DNA of 64,000 nucleotides from Collinsella tanakaei (GCF_021531055.1 NZ_JADYTL010000002.1:186001-250000); one strand, 5' to 3'; shown: positions 27,175-36,179, counted from the first letter of the stretch. The notes: a model not told the origin generated them from the letters alone. Made by a program: numbers and translations.

Positions 27175-27864
27175 CTAGCGGTTGTCGCTCACGATGTTCA
27201 GCAGGCGGATGAACACGTTCACGATGTCCAAGAACAGGTTGCACGCCATGAACACCGCATTGGGTACCGTGGGTGCCACTGTCGTCGCCACATACATGTC
27301 ATAGCCGATGAAACCGCAGAACACCACGATCACCGCGATGTCCAGCCATGTCTGGTCCACGCCCAAGAACATCATGACGAACTGCACGACGATGAGCGCG
27401 AGCAGGCTGATGCTGAGCACGCCCGCGATGCGCTGGAACACCTGCGGGAACGCCAGGCCGAGCGCACCGAACACGGCGGTGATGCCCGCCGTGGCGATAA
27501 ACGCCGTGTTGATGGTCGGCAGGCTGTAGTTCATGAGGACCATGGACAGCATAAGCCCGAACGTGCAGATGAACAGCGCGAAGCCAATGAGCGAGCGCAC
27601 GACGGACTGGCGCTTGACCGCGCTGCTCATGAGCACGATGCCGGCGATGGTGCCGACGATCGAGCCGAGCATGTACAGCAAGACGTTATGCGACATCCAC
27701 ATGAGGAACGCCGGTGTCGAGACGATGTTGACACCCAGGCTCATCACGCAGAAGCCCAGAAAGATCAGGCCGGCGATGATAAGGTTATACAGACGCGGGC
27801 TGATGGGACGCGCGGCGTGCTCCTCCGCCCTGATCGGGGAGATGTCCCGTTGGATCTCGTTCAT
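27175..27864 (-). CDS. Bax inhibitor-1/YccA family membrane protein
   Basis: A 229-residue, seven-helix membrane protein of the BI-1/YbhL/YccA family (calcium-leak or FtsH-modulating proteins). The last helices keep the family pattern GFIGYDMYVATTVAP and the C-terminal NLFLDIVNVFIRLLNIV. The tyrosine-aspartate pair in GYDMY is a family hallmark. The start is the ATG at 27864 with AAAGGGA upstream; the frame open to 28032 has no RBS. Single gene with its own terminator. Substrate unknown. Confidence 0.9.
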   Translation of the reverse strand: MNEIQRDISPIRAEEHAARPISPRLYNLIIAGLIFLGFCVMSLGVNIVSTPAFLMWMSHNVLLYMLGSIVGTIAGIVLMSSAVKRQSVVRSLIGFALFICTFGLMLSMVLMNYSLPTINTAFIATAGITAVFGALGLAFPQVFQRIAGVLSISLLALIVVQFVMMFLGVDQTWLDIAVIVVFCGFIGYDMYVATTVAPTVPNAVFMACNLFLDIVNVFIRLLNIVSDNR

Positions 27865-27983
27865 ATCGATCCCTTTCACTCGAAGGTTTCCATATTGTAC
27901 CCATGCGCAAGGACCCCGCAGGCACGAGCCGGATCTTTTTACCGCCTCGGCATCATATATGGATGGAGCGCCGACCCTTACGG

Positions 27984-28023
27984 CGAGCGGGCCTCGCGCG
28001 CGATTGCGCGCGAGGCCCGCTCG
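27984..28023 (-). terminator. Strong hairpin after the rubredoxin gene
   Basis: A perfect 18-bp stem (27984-28001 with 28006-28023) with loop GATT, 31 bases past the rubredoxin stop. No T-run follows on either strand, so it may protect the 3' end or pause polymerase rather than terminate alone. Confidence 0.65.
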
Positions 28024-28053
28024 GATAGACATGATCGGCTCAGTCGGAGTCGG

Positions 28054-28194
28054 CTACTCCTCGACGAGCTCAAACTGGTCGGGACCGACGCCGCAAACAG
28101 GGCAGACGTAATCCTCGGGTAGCTCGGGCGTGTCGACCTCGACCTCGTAGCCGCACACGACGCACACGAACTTATACTTCTTCTCGTCAGCCAT
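28054..28194 (-). CDS. Rubredoxin
   Basis: A 46-residue protein. Two CxxCG knuckles, CVVCGYE (C11, C14) and CPVCGVG (C31, C34), make the iron-tetracysteine site, and Y7, D28 and the FELV C-terminus are typical. It is slightly shorter than the common 52-54 residues. It carries single electrons in the cytoplasm, often to rubrerythrin, desulfoferrodoxin or flavodiiron proteins in anaerobes. The flavin reductase gene just upstream on the same strand may be its reductase or partner. The start ATG at 28194 has GAAAGGA eight bases upstream. The stop is TAG. Confidence 0.93.
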   Translation of the reverse strand: MADEKKYKFVCVVCGYEVEVDTPELPEDYVCPVCGVGPDQFELVEE

Positions 28195-28332
28195 GATGAC
28201 ATCCTTTCGTAGGCGATGAACGTATGGCTAGTATATCCGGTTCGCGTGAAATCTAACCGACGATTCCGTCAACGATGATTCTTCGCAATCAGGACATATT
28301 CTCAATATAAAGAGAAACCGTCCTTTTGGACG

Positions 28333-28836
28333 CTACCCCTGATAGCTGGATGCCTTGGGCGGGGTCTTTCCCTTGAGCGTCGAGTGGTAATAGCCGTAGG
28401 TGAGCGGCTCTTCGTCCGAGAGCCGCCGGGCATCGACCACATCGCCGATGAACAACAGATGTGTGCCCACGTCCACCGTCTCCACCACGCGGCATGCGAA
28501 CAGCGCGCAGACATGCTCCGGCGAATACGGGCTTCCCACCGCCGAGGTCTCGCAGCCGTACTTGTCGAACTTGTCGAAATTCGCGCTCGTGCGAAACCCG
28601 AAGTTGCCGATATAGGGCATATCCGCCGTCTTGTCGATCGCCGTCACCGTGAACGCACCGGCGCGCGCGATCACGCCCGTCGTGACGTTGTCCTTGTGCA
28701 CGGCGACCATAAGCCGCGGCGGCTCCGCGGTCACCTGCGTGGCGGTGTTGATGACGCAACCCGCACGCTGGCCGTCCGCCTCGGCGGAGACGACATACAG
28801 CCCGTAGCTCATCGAGAAGAACGCGGTCATATCCAT
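28333..28836 (-). CDS. Flavin reductase family protein (flavoredoxin-like)
   Basis: A 167-residue FMN-binding split-barrel protein. The core has SMSYGLYVVSAEADGQRAGC, then TATQVTAEPPRLMVAVHKDN, which is the conserved flavin-phosphate binding region, and SANFDKFDKYGCE. Such proteins reduce free flavin or pass electrons to rubredoxin; the rubredoxin gene follows 138 bases later. The start is the ATG at 28836 after GGAAGGGA; the open frame to 28923 has no RBS. A small hairpin, CGTCC-AAAA-GGACG with TTTCTCTTT (28319-28332), abuts its stop. Confidence 0.87.
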   Translation of the reverse strand: MDMTAFFSMSYGLYVVSAEADGQRAGCVINTATQVTAEPPRLMVAVHKDNVTTGVIARAGAFTVTAIDKTADMPYIGNFGFRTSANFDKFDKYGCETSAVGSPYSPEHVCALFACRVVETVDVGTHLLFIGDVVDARRLSDEEPLTYGYYHSTLKGKTPPKASSYQG

Positions 28837-28929
28837 GGGAGTCCCTTCCTCAAAATGAATACTGATGCCCTTATACCCGCTCACCGCAGGCAACGCGGGG
28901 CGCGCAGGGTCGCAATCCCCCACCGAGCT

Positions 28930-29829
28930 TTAGGATGCGAGCTTGACTCGATACGTCGAGATCGCCTCAAGGGCTTCATTCTCAGGAAGGCCGGTCAGCT
29001 GCAGGTCGGCGACGTACGCCTCGAAGATCGACAGCGCCGTGTCCTCCTCCACGCTCGCAACGCCCGGATCCGCTCCCCACGCAAGCAGCTGGTCGATAGC
29101 GTCCTCCGTCTGCTCGAGACAGGCCGCCTCGTCCCCGTCGTAGGCATCCCAATAGCCCTCGAACGCGCCGGCGCACGCCCACATGAGGGGCGTCCAGCCG
29201 GTGTCCTCATCCTGAACGTTGATGTCCGCACCGCGCTCGACCAGCGCCTGCACGGTCTCGAGTTCGGCGTTGCCCTCCTCGCACACCCATAGCAGCGGAT
29301 ACTGGGTGCGGTAGGCATCGCCCGAGATATCGGTGCGGGAGAGCGGCGCGTTCACGTCGATGGGATACCCGAGCTTATCGAGCTCGTCGAGCAGCGGCCC
29401 CACGCATCGCGCGGAGCGGTACTCGAAGGCGAGCGCGAGCAGGTTCTCGGGCGTGTCGCCCTGCGCATCGTCGAAGGCGAACGTGGTCGCCTCCAAACAG
29501 CGTGCGAGCTCGTCGGGATTATCGTGCCGCACCGCCTCGCATGCGTCGTTGTAGCTGGCCGTGGTGTACTCCACCGCAAACGGCACGATGACCTGCGTGA
29601 GCGAGATGGCGAGCACGGGGATGCTGATGGCGTACAGCACGATGGGGATGGCGATGAGCGCACCGAGCTTCTTGCCAGCAGCGCGCCTGCGGGGCGTGCG
29701 CACGGCGAAGACGATCGTCAGGATGACCGCCACGAGGAACAGTCCGAGAGCGCCCAGAAAGGCGATGAGAAACGCAGCGCCCATCGCGAGCAGCGCTCCC
29801 AGCAAGACGAGAACCGAGCAACCTCCCAT
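28930..29829 (-). CDS. Membrane-anchored ankyrin-repeat protein
   Basis: A 299-residue protein with two or three N-terminal membrane segments (residues 4-45 and 62-85) and an extracytoplasmic or cytoplasmic ankyrin-like domain. Recognisable repeat pieces are PLLWVCEEGNAELETVQALV and INVQDEDTGWTPLMWACAGA; others are degenerate. The start at 29829 has only a weak RBS (GTGGGG) and lies 23 bases past the smpB stop, so it probably shares the smpB transcript. Likely a protein-binding scaffold; the partner is unknown. Confidence 0.8.
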   Translation of the reverse strand: MGGCSVLVLLGALLAMGAAFLIAFLGALGLFLVAVILTIVFAVRTPRRRAAGKKLGALIAIPIVLYAISIPVLAISLTQVIVPFAVEYTTASYNDACEAVRHDNPDELARCLEATTFAFDDAQGDTPENLLALAFEYRSARCVGPLLDELDKLGYPIDVNAPLSRTDISGDAYRTQYPLLWVCEEGNAELETVQALVERGADINVQDEDTGWTPLMWACAGAFEGYWDAYDGDEAACLEQTEDAIDQLLAWGADPGVASVEEDTALSIFEAYVADLQLTGLPENEALEAISTYRVKLAS

Positions 29830-29851
29830 GGGTCCCCACGCCCATCGGTGC

Positions 29852-30322
29852 CTATCGGCCGCGCTGCTTGAGGGCGCGGTCGATCTCGCGCTGCACGTCG
29901 CGTTTGGCCATGTCCTCACGCTTATCGTAGAGCTTCTTGCCGCGGCCGAGACCCAAGGTGAGCTTCACGCGGCCGTTGTCGTCGAAGTACAGCTCGAGCG
30001 GCACGAGCGCGTAACCGCGGTTGCGCAGCTTGGCATCGAGGTAATCGATCTGCTTGCGATGGAGCAGCAGCTTGCGCCGACGGTCCGGATCGCGGTTGAA
30101 GATCGAACCATGGCTGTAGGGATGGATGTGCACGCCCACCAGCCAGCACTCGCCGCCGCGGATGAGCGCGAAGGTGTCGGTGATCTGACAGGCGCGCTCA
30201 CGCAGGCTGCGGACCTCGGTGCCGGCGAGCACCACGCCGCACTCGAAGGTCTCCTCGATGAAGTACTCGTGGTGCGCCGAGCGGTTCTTGGCGATGGTCT
30301 TGCGCTCCTTGCGGCTAGGCAT
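29852..30322 (-). CDS. smpB: SsrA-binding protein SmpB
   Basis: A 156-residue OB-fold protein that brings tmRNA to stalled ribosomes in trans-translation. Conserved blocks are NRSAHHEYFIEETFECGVVL, GTEVRSLRE, WLVGVHIHPY, RKLLLHRKQI and the C-terminal tail GRGKKLYDKREDMAKRD, which folds in the decoding centre. The start is the ATG at 30322 after GGGGGAGG. It overlaps the end of the upstream TPR gene by eight bases. ssrA is not seen in the window. Confidence 0.96.
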   Translation of the reverse strand: MPSRKERKTIAKNRSAHHEYFIEETFECGVVLAGTEVRSLRERACQITDTFALIRGGECWLVGVHIHPYSHGSIFNRDPDRRRKLLLHRKQIDYLDAKLRNRGYALVPLELYFDDNGRVKLTLGLGRGKKLYDKREDMAKRDVQREIDRALKQRGR

Positions 30323-31211
30323 GGTCGACCTCCCCCGCTTCGGGCGCAGCACCGGCATCGTCGGCGCGCTCGGCCGCGAGCTCTGCATCGGATTCGCGGA
30401 TGAGCTTGACGAGCGCCCGGCACGCCTCGTCGCCGATCAGACCGCGCGCGCGGACCGTCAGCTGCGTCGCCTCGTTGCGGTCCCCCGCCGCGGCGGCATC
30501 CGAGGCGCACATGAGCAGGCAGATCGCGATCTCGGCCGACGGATTGGCGTCGACGCCCTGCGTCGCGAGCTCGGCGAGGGCCTCCTCGTCGGTGGCCTCG
30601 GCCGCCTCGGCGCGCTCGGCCACCATGCGCTCGACGAGGGCCTCCACGCGCGCATCCTGCGGCGCCAGACGCTGCGCCACACGAGCACAGCCGGACGCGG
30701 CGAGGGCGTTGTGCGCGTCGAGGAAGAATTCGCCCAGGTTCGCATAGGCGCGCGCCGCCGAGCGCGCATCGCTCGCGCGCTCGATGACCGAATGGCTGAG
30801 CGCGGCCCACTCCTGCGTGTCGTCCAGCGCGCGGAACAGCTCCGCCAAATCCAGGCGATAGGCGCAGTTCATGGGGTTCCAGCGCACGGCCTGCGAGAGC
30901 GCGTTGCGCGCGCTCACGTAATCCTGCTGGCAGATATAGGCGAAGGCGAGCGCGGCATACAGGCGGTCGAACGGAGCGTCGAGCTGCACGAGCGTGCGCG
31001 GGTCGCGCTCGATACGGCGATAGGCCAGACGCTCGAACGCGTCGGCAAAGCTGAAGTACTGCACCTCATCGGTGGTCTTGCACTCCGCGTCGATATATTC
31101 CTCGGCAAGCTCCACGAGGCGCTCCAGCAGCGGTGTCGCCTGAGCGAGGTCGCCAGCCGCCAGATACGCCTCGGCCTGCGCGATATCCATCTCTGAAACA
31201 GGTAGGTCCAC
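30315..31211 (-). CDS. TPR-like repeat protein between rnr and smpB
   Basis: A 298-residue soluble, helical, Ala-rich protein. Repeated helix pairs such as ALAFAYICQQDYVSARNALS and AAFARAYANLGEFFLDAHNA-like segments indicate tetratricopeptide repeats. It starts at a GTG (31211) with GGGAGGA four bases upstream; the ATG at 31190 lacks an RBS. Its end overlaps smpB, and rnr ends 28 bases before it, so the order rnr-TPR-smpB is probably one operon. A role with RNase R and SmpB in ribosome rescue or RNA decay is possible but only inferred from position. Confidence 0.78.
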   Translation of the reverse strand: MDLPVSEMDIAQAEAYLAAGDLAQATPLLERLVELAEEYIDAECKTTDEVQYFSFADAFERLAYRRIERDPRTLVQLDAPFDRLYAALAFAYICQQDYVSARNALSQAVRWNPMNCAYRLDLAELFRALDDTQEWAALSHSVIERASDARSAARAYANLGEFFLDAHNALAASGCARVAQRLAPQDARVEALVERMVAERAEAAEATDEEALAELATQGVDANPSAEIAICLLMCASDAAAAGDRNEATQLTVRARGLIGDEACRALVKLIRESDAELAAERADDAGAAPEAGEVDHA

Positions 31212-31239
31212 GGTTCCTCCCAAACGTTCGTCAGGACCA

Positions 31240-33348
31240 TCAGTGTAGCGCACGGCGCACGTGGATGAGCTCGAAATCGACGTGCCCGCGAATCGGATTG
31301 GCGCCCACGACCTCGACGATGACGCGCGTCCCCAGCGTGAGCGCGCGCCCCGACGACGTCCCGGTCAGCTGGAAGCGCTCCTCATCGAGGTCCCACCACT
31401 CGTCGCCGCCGAGCGCGGACAGGCGGATCAACCCCTCCGCGCCGGTGTCGTCCAGGCGCACGAACGCCCCCATCGCGTCGATCCACGACACGCTTCCGCT
31501 CAAGCGCTCGCCGATGCGCGACGCATAGTACTGGGCGACCTTCACCTTCTGCGAGGCATGCGCCGCCGCATCGGCCGTCCGCTCAGCCGCGCTCGACTGC
31601 CGACACAGCTGGGGAAGCACGCGCACGAGCGCCTGATCCCCGTTGCCCACGAGCTCGGAGGCGCGGTCCCGCGACGCCGCCGCACCCAACCGGTCGCGCG
31701 CAAGCTGCCACTTGAGCACACGGTGCACGAGCAGGTCGGGGTAACGTCGGATGGGGCTGGTAAAGTGGCAGTACGCCGGCGCGCCCAGGGCATAGTGCCC
31801 CAGGTTGTGCGGACGGTAGACCGCCCGTTGCATCGCGCGCAGCAGCACCGCGTTCACCAACGGGGCAAAGCCCGTCTCGCGGCTGGATGCGACCGCGCGC
31901 TCGATCGCCGCAGGATCGCCGGCGCGAATACCGGCTGCCGTCTCGCGGTCGATCGCACCGATGCCGGCGAGCGTCTTGGCGGCATCGGAGAGCTCATCGG
32001 CAGATGGCGCCTCGTGCACGCGGTACGCCGCCTCGAGGCCGCGATCGGACAGCCAGCCGGCGACGCACTCGTTCGCGAGGAGCATGGCCTCCTCCACGAG
32101 CGACGTCGCCCGCGTACGCTCACGCTTGACGATACGGCACGGCATGCCATCCTCGTCGAGCAGGGCATGGATCTCGACGGTCTCGAAATCGATCGCCCCG
32201 CGCGCATGACGGATCTCGCGCCGTCTGCCTGCGAGCTCGTCGGCATCGCGCAGAAACGCCGCGAGGTCGACCCCGCACCGCGCGGCATCCGCGCACATAC
32301 CGCGTGCCCGTTCGAGCGCCGCGGCACGGTCCGGCGACAGCACGTCCGTCGTGCCGTCGGCCCCGTCGAGCAAGGCATCTGCCGCCTCGTAATCCATGCG
32401 CACACGGGACCTGATCACACTCGGATACGGCGTGAAGCCGCGGACCCTACCGCGTCGGTCGAGCTCGATGTCCACCGTGAACGCCAAGCGTTCCTCGCCG
32501 GGTACGAGCGAGCACAGATCGCACGACAGCTCCTCGGGCAGCATGGGCAGCACGCGATCGGCCAGGTAGACCGAGGTGGCACGCCGCCGCGCCTCGAGGT
32601 CCACATGCGACTCCCACGGCACGTACGCGGACACGTCGGCGATATGCACGCCGAGCTTCCATCCACCCTGCGCCGTGCGCTCGACCGAGATCGCATCATC
32701 GAAATCGCGCGCGTCGATCGGATCGATCGTCAGCAGAAAACGGTCGCGGATGTCGCGCCGCAGCGGATCGGCAAGCGCCGCATCCACGTCCAGCGTGCGG
32801 GCGCGCGCCTCGTCGACGGCCGCCTGCGGATAGCCGTCCGCCAGGTCGTAGCGCGCCATCACGCACTGGATGCCCAGATCGGGCGCATCGGCACCGCCGA
32901 TGCGGCGCTCGATCGTCACGACACCCGACTCGTAGCGCGTAGGATAGCTCACGATGCGCGCACTCACCACGTCACCGGGCTCGACGCCGTGATCGGCCGC
33001 CGACCGGTCTCGCGGCAAGACGAAGAAATCCTGGCGGATGCGGGTATCGAGTGGACGGATGACGCCCAACGGGCCGGCGATATCGTAGGTTCCGACCAAC
33101 ACGTCGGTCACGCGCACCTCGGTGCTCTCGACGACGGCGCGCATCTGGCCGCCGGGCCCGCGATGCAAACTGACCGTCACGGTATCGCCGTTCATCGCCT
33201 CGCGCACGCCGCGCTGCGTGAGACGGAACATACCCTCGGCGGTCTCGACGTAGGCGCCGGCATCCGTGATGCGCACGGTCCCGGTAAGGCGCCCCGTATG
33301 CCGGGAGCGCGTCGGACGGCGCGAGGCGCCTTTCCGCTTACGTCCCAT
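31240..33348 (-). CDS. rnr: Ribonuclease R (RNB/S1 3'-5' exoribonuclease)
   Basis: A 702-residue exoribonuclease that degrades structured RNA and takes part in tmRNA-linked decay. After a basic N-terminus (RKRKGASRRPTRSRHTG) come the cold-shock domains, then the RNB catalytic core with TIDPIDARDFDDAISVE (metal-binding aspartates), VHIADVSAYV and HFTSPIRRYPDLLVHR. A C-terminal S1 domain starts near residue 610 (GSVSWIDAMGAFVRLDD). The start ATG at 33348 follows GAGGGGAG; the frame is open further upstream without an RBS. smpB lies downstream in the same operon, a common linkage. Confidence 0.94.
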   Translation of the reverse strand: MGRKRKGASRRPTRSRHTGRLTGTVRITDAGAYVETAEGMFRLTQRGVREAMNGDTVTVSLHRGPGGQMRAVVESTEVRVTDVLVGTYDIAGPLGVIRPLDTRIRQDFFVLPRDRSAADHGVEPGDVVSARIVSYPTRYESGVVTIERRIGGADAPDLGIQCVMARYDLADGYPQAAVDEARARTLDVDAALADPLRRDIRDRFLLTIDPIDARDFDDAISVERTAQGGWKLGVHIADVSAYVPWESHVDLEARRRATSVYLADRVLPMLPEELSCDLCSLVPGEERLAFTVDIELDRRGRVRGFTPYPSVIRSRVRMDYEAADALLDGADGTTDVLSPDRAAALERARGMCADAARCGVDLAAFLRDADELAGRRREIRHARGAIDFETVEIHALLDEDGMPCRIVKRERTRATSLVEEAMLLANECVAGWLSDRGLEAAYRVHEAPSADELSDAAKTLAGIGAIDRETAAGIRAGDPAAIERAVASSRETGFAPLVNAVLLRAMQRAVYRPHNLGHYALGAPAYCHFTSPIRRYPDLLVHRVLKWQLARDRLGAAASRDRASELVGNGDQALVRVLPQLCRQSSAAERTADAAAHASQKVKVAQYYASRIGERLSGSVSWIDAMGAFVRLDDTGAEGLIRLSALGGDEWWDLDEERFQLTGTSSGRALTLGTRVIVEVVGANPIRGHVDFELIHVRRALH

Positions 33349-33563
33349 GTCGTCTCCCCTCTTCATGTCTGTGTACGTATACCCACTGCAGGCTAGCCGC
33401 ACGCCGGAATGCCCGCTCGCCCAGCTGCCGAGGGCTGTCGGATCTGCAAAACCCCTGCCCGTCGGCACATCGTTGACGCGAATCCGAAGCAAAGCGAACT
33501 CCTGCGGCTGCCGTGCGGGCGAACGCGTCGGCTGCACGTCGGTGAACGTCCCATGCGTACCGC

Positions 33564-33718
33564 CAACTTGCTAAATTTGCACTTTTCGGGGGTTTCGATC
33601 GCCGGTGTAGTTCGACGATATGTTTTGCTTTGCGTTCTAGACTTTCTATTTCGTCAGATTTCCAGCATGTCGCCAAAGCAGTCGCGAAACCCCCGAAAAG
33701 TGCAAATTGAGCAAGTTG
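33564..33718. repeat. 155-bp element with 34-bp terminal inverted repeats upstream of rnr
   Basis: The left arm (33564-33597) begins CAACTTGCTAAATTTGCACT; the right arm (33685-33718) is its complement with one mismatch in 34. The 87-bp interior is AT-rich compared with its surroundings and has a second nested pairing (TGCTTTGCG with CGCCAAAGCA). It lies in the 513-base gap between rnr and ftsX. The other parts of that gap show no gene; the stretch 33349-33563 presumably carries the rnr promoter. Confidence 0.75.
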
Positions 33719-33798
33719 CCCGACGCCACGGCGCTCAGACAAGGGTGGGACCGGCGCCCCGACGTCGCATTCCGTAGCGATACCCGACCGATCCCGAC

Positions 33799-33836
33799 AA
33801 AAAAGCGCCGAGCCGCCCGCGAGGACGACCCGGCGC
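33799..33836 (-). terminator. Terminator of ftsEX
   Basis: On the minus strand GCGCCG...CGGCGC with inner pairing is followed by TTTTTTGTC, 26 bases past the ftsX stop. Confidence 0.8.
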
Positions 33837-33861
33837 ATCGAATCGCGTTACGCGAACGGCG

Positions 33862-34809
33862 TTAGACCTTGAGGTAGCGACCCATGGCGATCGCGGAGCC
33901 GAACAGGCCGATCACGATGCCGACGAGCACGAGCGCGCCGTAGGTGATGAGGTACATCTCGATCGGCAGGTTGAACGAGATGAACGACACGGCGTTCTGC
34001 AGCGCGGGGATGCCGAAGTTGCGGATCAGCTCCAGCACGCCGATGGCGAGCAGGGCGCCGAGCAGCGACTGGATGACGCCCTCGGTGATGAACGGCCCAC
34101 GGATGAAGCTGTTCGAGGCGCCCACGAGACGCATGATGCCGATCTCGCGACGACGCGCGGTGATGGACAGACGGATCGTGTTGTTGATGAAGATGAACGC
34201 GATGAAGGTGAGCAGGCCCACGAGCACCACGGCGGCGATGCGGATGTAGGTGGTCACCTGGAACAGGCGGCCGACCTCCTCCCGGCCGTACAGGACGCTC
34301 GCGTTCACGTCGGCGTCGACGTTGTCCTCATCGGGATCCTCGTCGTCGACGATCTGACGGAAGTCCGCATCCTCCTTGATGCGCTCGGCGGTCGACTGGA
34401 CCTGCGAGGGATCCTCCATCTCGATCACGAAGGAACGAGGCAGCGGGTTCTCGCCGTCGAGGGCGGCCAGCGTAGCATCGGCGTTGTTGGAGATGTTGCC
34501 GGTGTAGTCGGCGAGCGCGTCCTCCTTGGTCTTGAAGTCGACGCTCTTGACGTTCTCCCAGCTCTCGAGCTTGGTGCGGAACGCCTCGACCTGCTCGTCG
34601 GTGGCATCGTCGGAGATGAAGGCGTTGATCGTCACCTGCTGCTCCACCGTGCCGATCACGGAGTTCACGAACGCGGAACCCATGATGAACAGGCCGATGA
34701 TGAACAGGGACAGAAAGATCGTGATGACCGCGCCGAGCGAGGTGCCCAGGTTGCGGACGAAATGGCTGCCCGCCTCGCGCAGCGAATATCCAAAGTTACT
34801 AGGCGCCAT
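33862..34809 (-). CDS. ftsX: Cell division protein FtsX
   Basis: A 315-residue ABC-type membrane component of FtsEX, which activates peptidoglycan hydrolases at the septum. Membrane helix 1 is near residues 22-50 (TSLGAVITIFLSLFIIGLFI); a large extracellular domain (about 50-200) is rich in acidic residues, including a DDEDPDEDNVDADV stretch; three helices follow in the C-terminal half, with the RRREIGIMRLVGASNSFIRG coupling region. The ATG at 34809 overlaps the end of ftsE by 11 bases, with AGGGGAGG inside ftsE. Confidence 0.94.
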   Translation of the reverse strand: MAPSNFGYSLREAGSHFVRNLGTSLGAVITIFLSLFIIGLFIMGSAFVNSVIGTVEQQVTINAFISDDATDEQVEAFRTKLESWENVKSVDFKTKEDALADYTGNISNNADATLAALDGENPLPRSFVIEMEDPSQVQSTAERIKEDADFRQIVDDEDPDEDNVDADVNASVLYGREEVGRLFQVTTYIRIAAVVLVGLLTFIAFIFINNTIRLSITARRREIGIMRLVGASNSFIRGPFITEGVIQSLLGALLAIGVLELIRNFGIPALQNAVSFISFNLPIEMYLITYGALVLVGIVIGLFGSAIAMGRYLKV

Positions 34810-35956
34810 AGCTGCCGTAACCTCCCCTCTCCTGGTCGCGAACGACATGGCCGGCCTCGAGCGCGATGACGCGGCGATGCATGGAGTCGACCATCTCGCG
34901 ATCGTGCGTGGCGACGACGACCGTCGTACCGGTGCGGTTGATGCGCTCGAGCAGCTTCATGATGCCCAGCGAGATCGCCGGGTCGAGGTTGCCCGTGGGC
35001 TCGTCGCAGATGAGCAGCGGCGGACGGTTGACCATCGCGCGCGCCACGGCGACGCGCTGCTGCTCGCCGCCGGAGAGCTGATCGGGATAGGAATCCATCT
35101 GATCGGCCAGACCGACCAGACGGAGCACCTCGGGAACCTGGCTGCGGATGACCGCGCGGGGCTTGCCGATGCACTCGAGCGCGAAGGCGACGTTCTCATA
35201 CGCCGTCTTGTTGGGCAGCAGCTTGAAATCCTGGAACACGGTACCGATCTGACGACGCAGGAACGGGACCTTGCGGTTCTTGATGCGCATGAGGTCCTGA
35301 CCGGCGACCAGCACACGGCCGGACGTGGGCTTGACGTCGCGCACCATCGTCGACAGCAGCGTGGTCTTACCGGAGCCGGAGTGACCGACCAGGAAGACGA
35401 ACTCACCGGGATAGATCTCGATGTTCACGTCGTCGAGGGCGGGCTTGTTCGGCTGCGCCGCGTAGATCTTGGTGAGGTGCTCCATGAGGATGACGGGCTC
35501 CACGCCCGCCTCGCGCGCCATCTTCTTGCGCGACTCACCGACCGGCGCGAACACCGACGTGAAGTCGGGGCTCTGCAGCGCGGTGTCGACATCGGCGATC
35601 TGGCGCTGCTCGGACAGATCGGTCGAGGCGACCGCCGGGCCGGCCTGCGTCATGAACACACCCGTCGAGACGGGCGCCGGAGGCTGATCGGGCGAGGGGA
35701 TGTTCGCCAAGGGCATACCGCCCGCCGGTGCGGGGGCGGGTGCCGCCAGCGGATCGGCCGTCTGGGACGCCGCCATCTGCTCGGGTGCCGGATTGTAGGC
35801 GAAAGGATCCGCTACGGGCTGCGCCGTGGGCGCTGATGCCTGCGAGAACAGGTCTTCGCCATCGGTTGAAGCGACGTGGCCGGGAACGTACTGCCCGCCC
35901 GTCGTCGCCTGAGGCGTCGCCTGCTCGTCACCGGGCTTACGGAAGTGGTTACCCAC
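34799..35956 (-). CDS. ftsE: Cell division ATP-binding protein FtsE with long N-terminal extension
   Basis: The FtsE ATPase core starts near residue 155 (VILMEHLTKIYAAQPNKPAL) with Walker A GHSGSGKTT (191-199), signature LSGGEQQR, Walker B LLICDEPTGNLD and VVATHDREMV. FtsE proteins are normally about 225-230 residues; this one is 385 because of about 150 upstream residues rich in Pro, Ala, Gln and Asp. The GTG at 35956 has AAGGAG eight bases upstream and there is no stop before the core, so the extension is probably real. An internal ATG (M146) has only a weak RBS. It pairs with FtsX. Confidence 0.92.
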   Translation of the reverse strand: MGNHFRKPGDEQATPQATTGGQYVPGHVASTDGEDLFSQASAPTAQPVADPFAYNPAPEQMAASQTADPLAAPAPAPAGGMPLANIPSPDQPPAPVSTGVFMTQAGPAVASTDLSEQRQIADVDTALQSPDFTSVFAPVGESRKKMAREAGVEPVILMEHLTKIYAAQPNKPALDDVNIEIYPGEFVFLVGHSGSGKTTLLSTMVRDVKPTSGRVLVAGQDLMRIKNRKVPFLRRQIGTVFQDFKLLPNKTAYENVAFALECIGKPRAVIRSQVPEVLRLVGLADQMDSYPDQLSGGEQQRVAVARAMVNRPPLLICDEPTGNLDPAISLGIMKLLERINRTGTTVVVATHDREMVDSMHRRVIALEAGHVVRDQERGGYGSYGA

Positions 35957-36001
35957 TATAAGCTCCTTCGTGTCGTGCGTTTGAACTACATATACGTCGC
36001 T

Positions 36002-36010
36002 ATTCTATCA
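36002..36010 (-). promoter_or_regulatory. Candidate extended -10 of ftsEX
   Basis: TGATAGAAT on the minus strand (TGn plus TAGAAT) lies 46 bases upstream of the ftsE GTG. No clear -35 is present, as usual for extended -10 promoters. Confidence 0.4.
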
Positions 36011-36179
36011 GGGAATCGTTCCATGCACAGAGTTTGCATGCATATCCACGATTTCGAACACCCTATACATAGAGCCGCGACACGGGACGCGGCGCGGCGG
36101 CCACCGGGCCGTCGCGCCGCGCGCATGCGATATCGGGTGGATACGCGACCGCACGGATCGCGGTATCGTGGATACGGAG

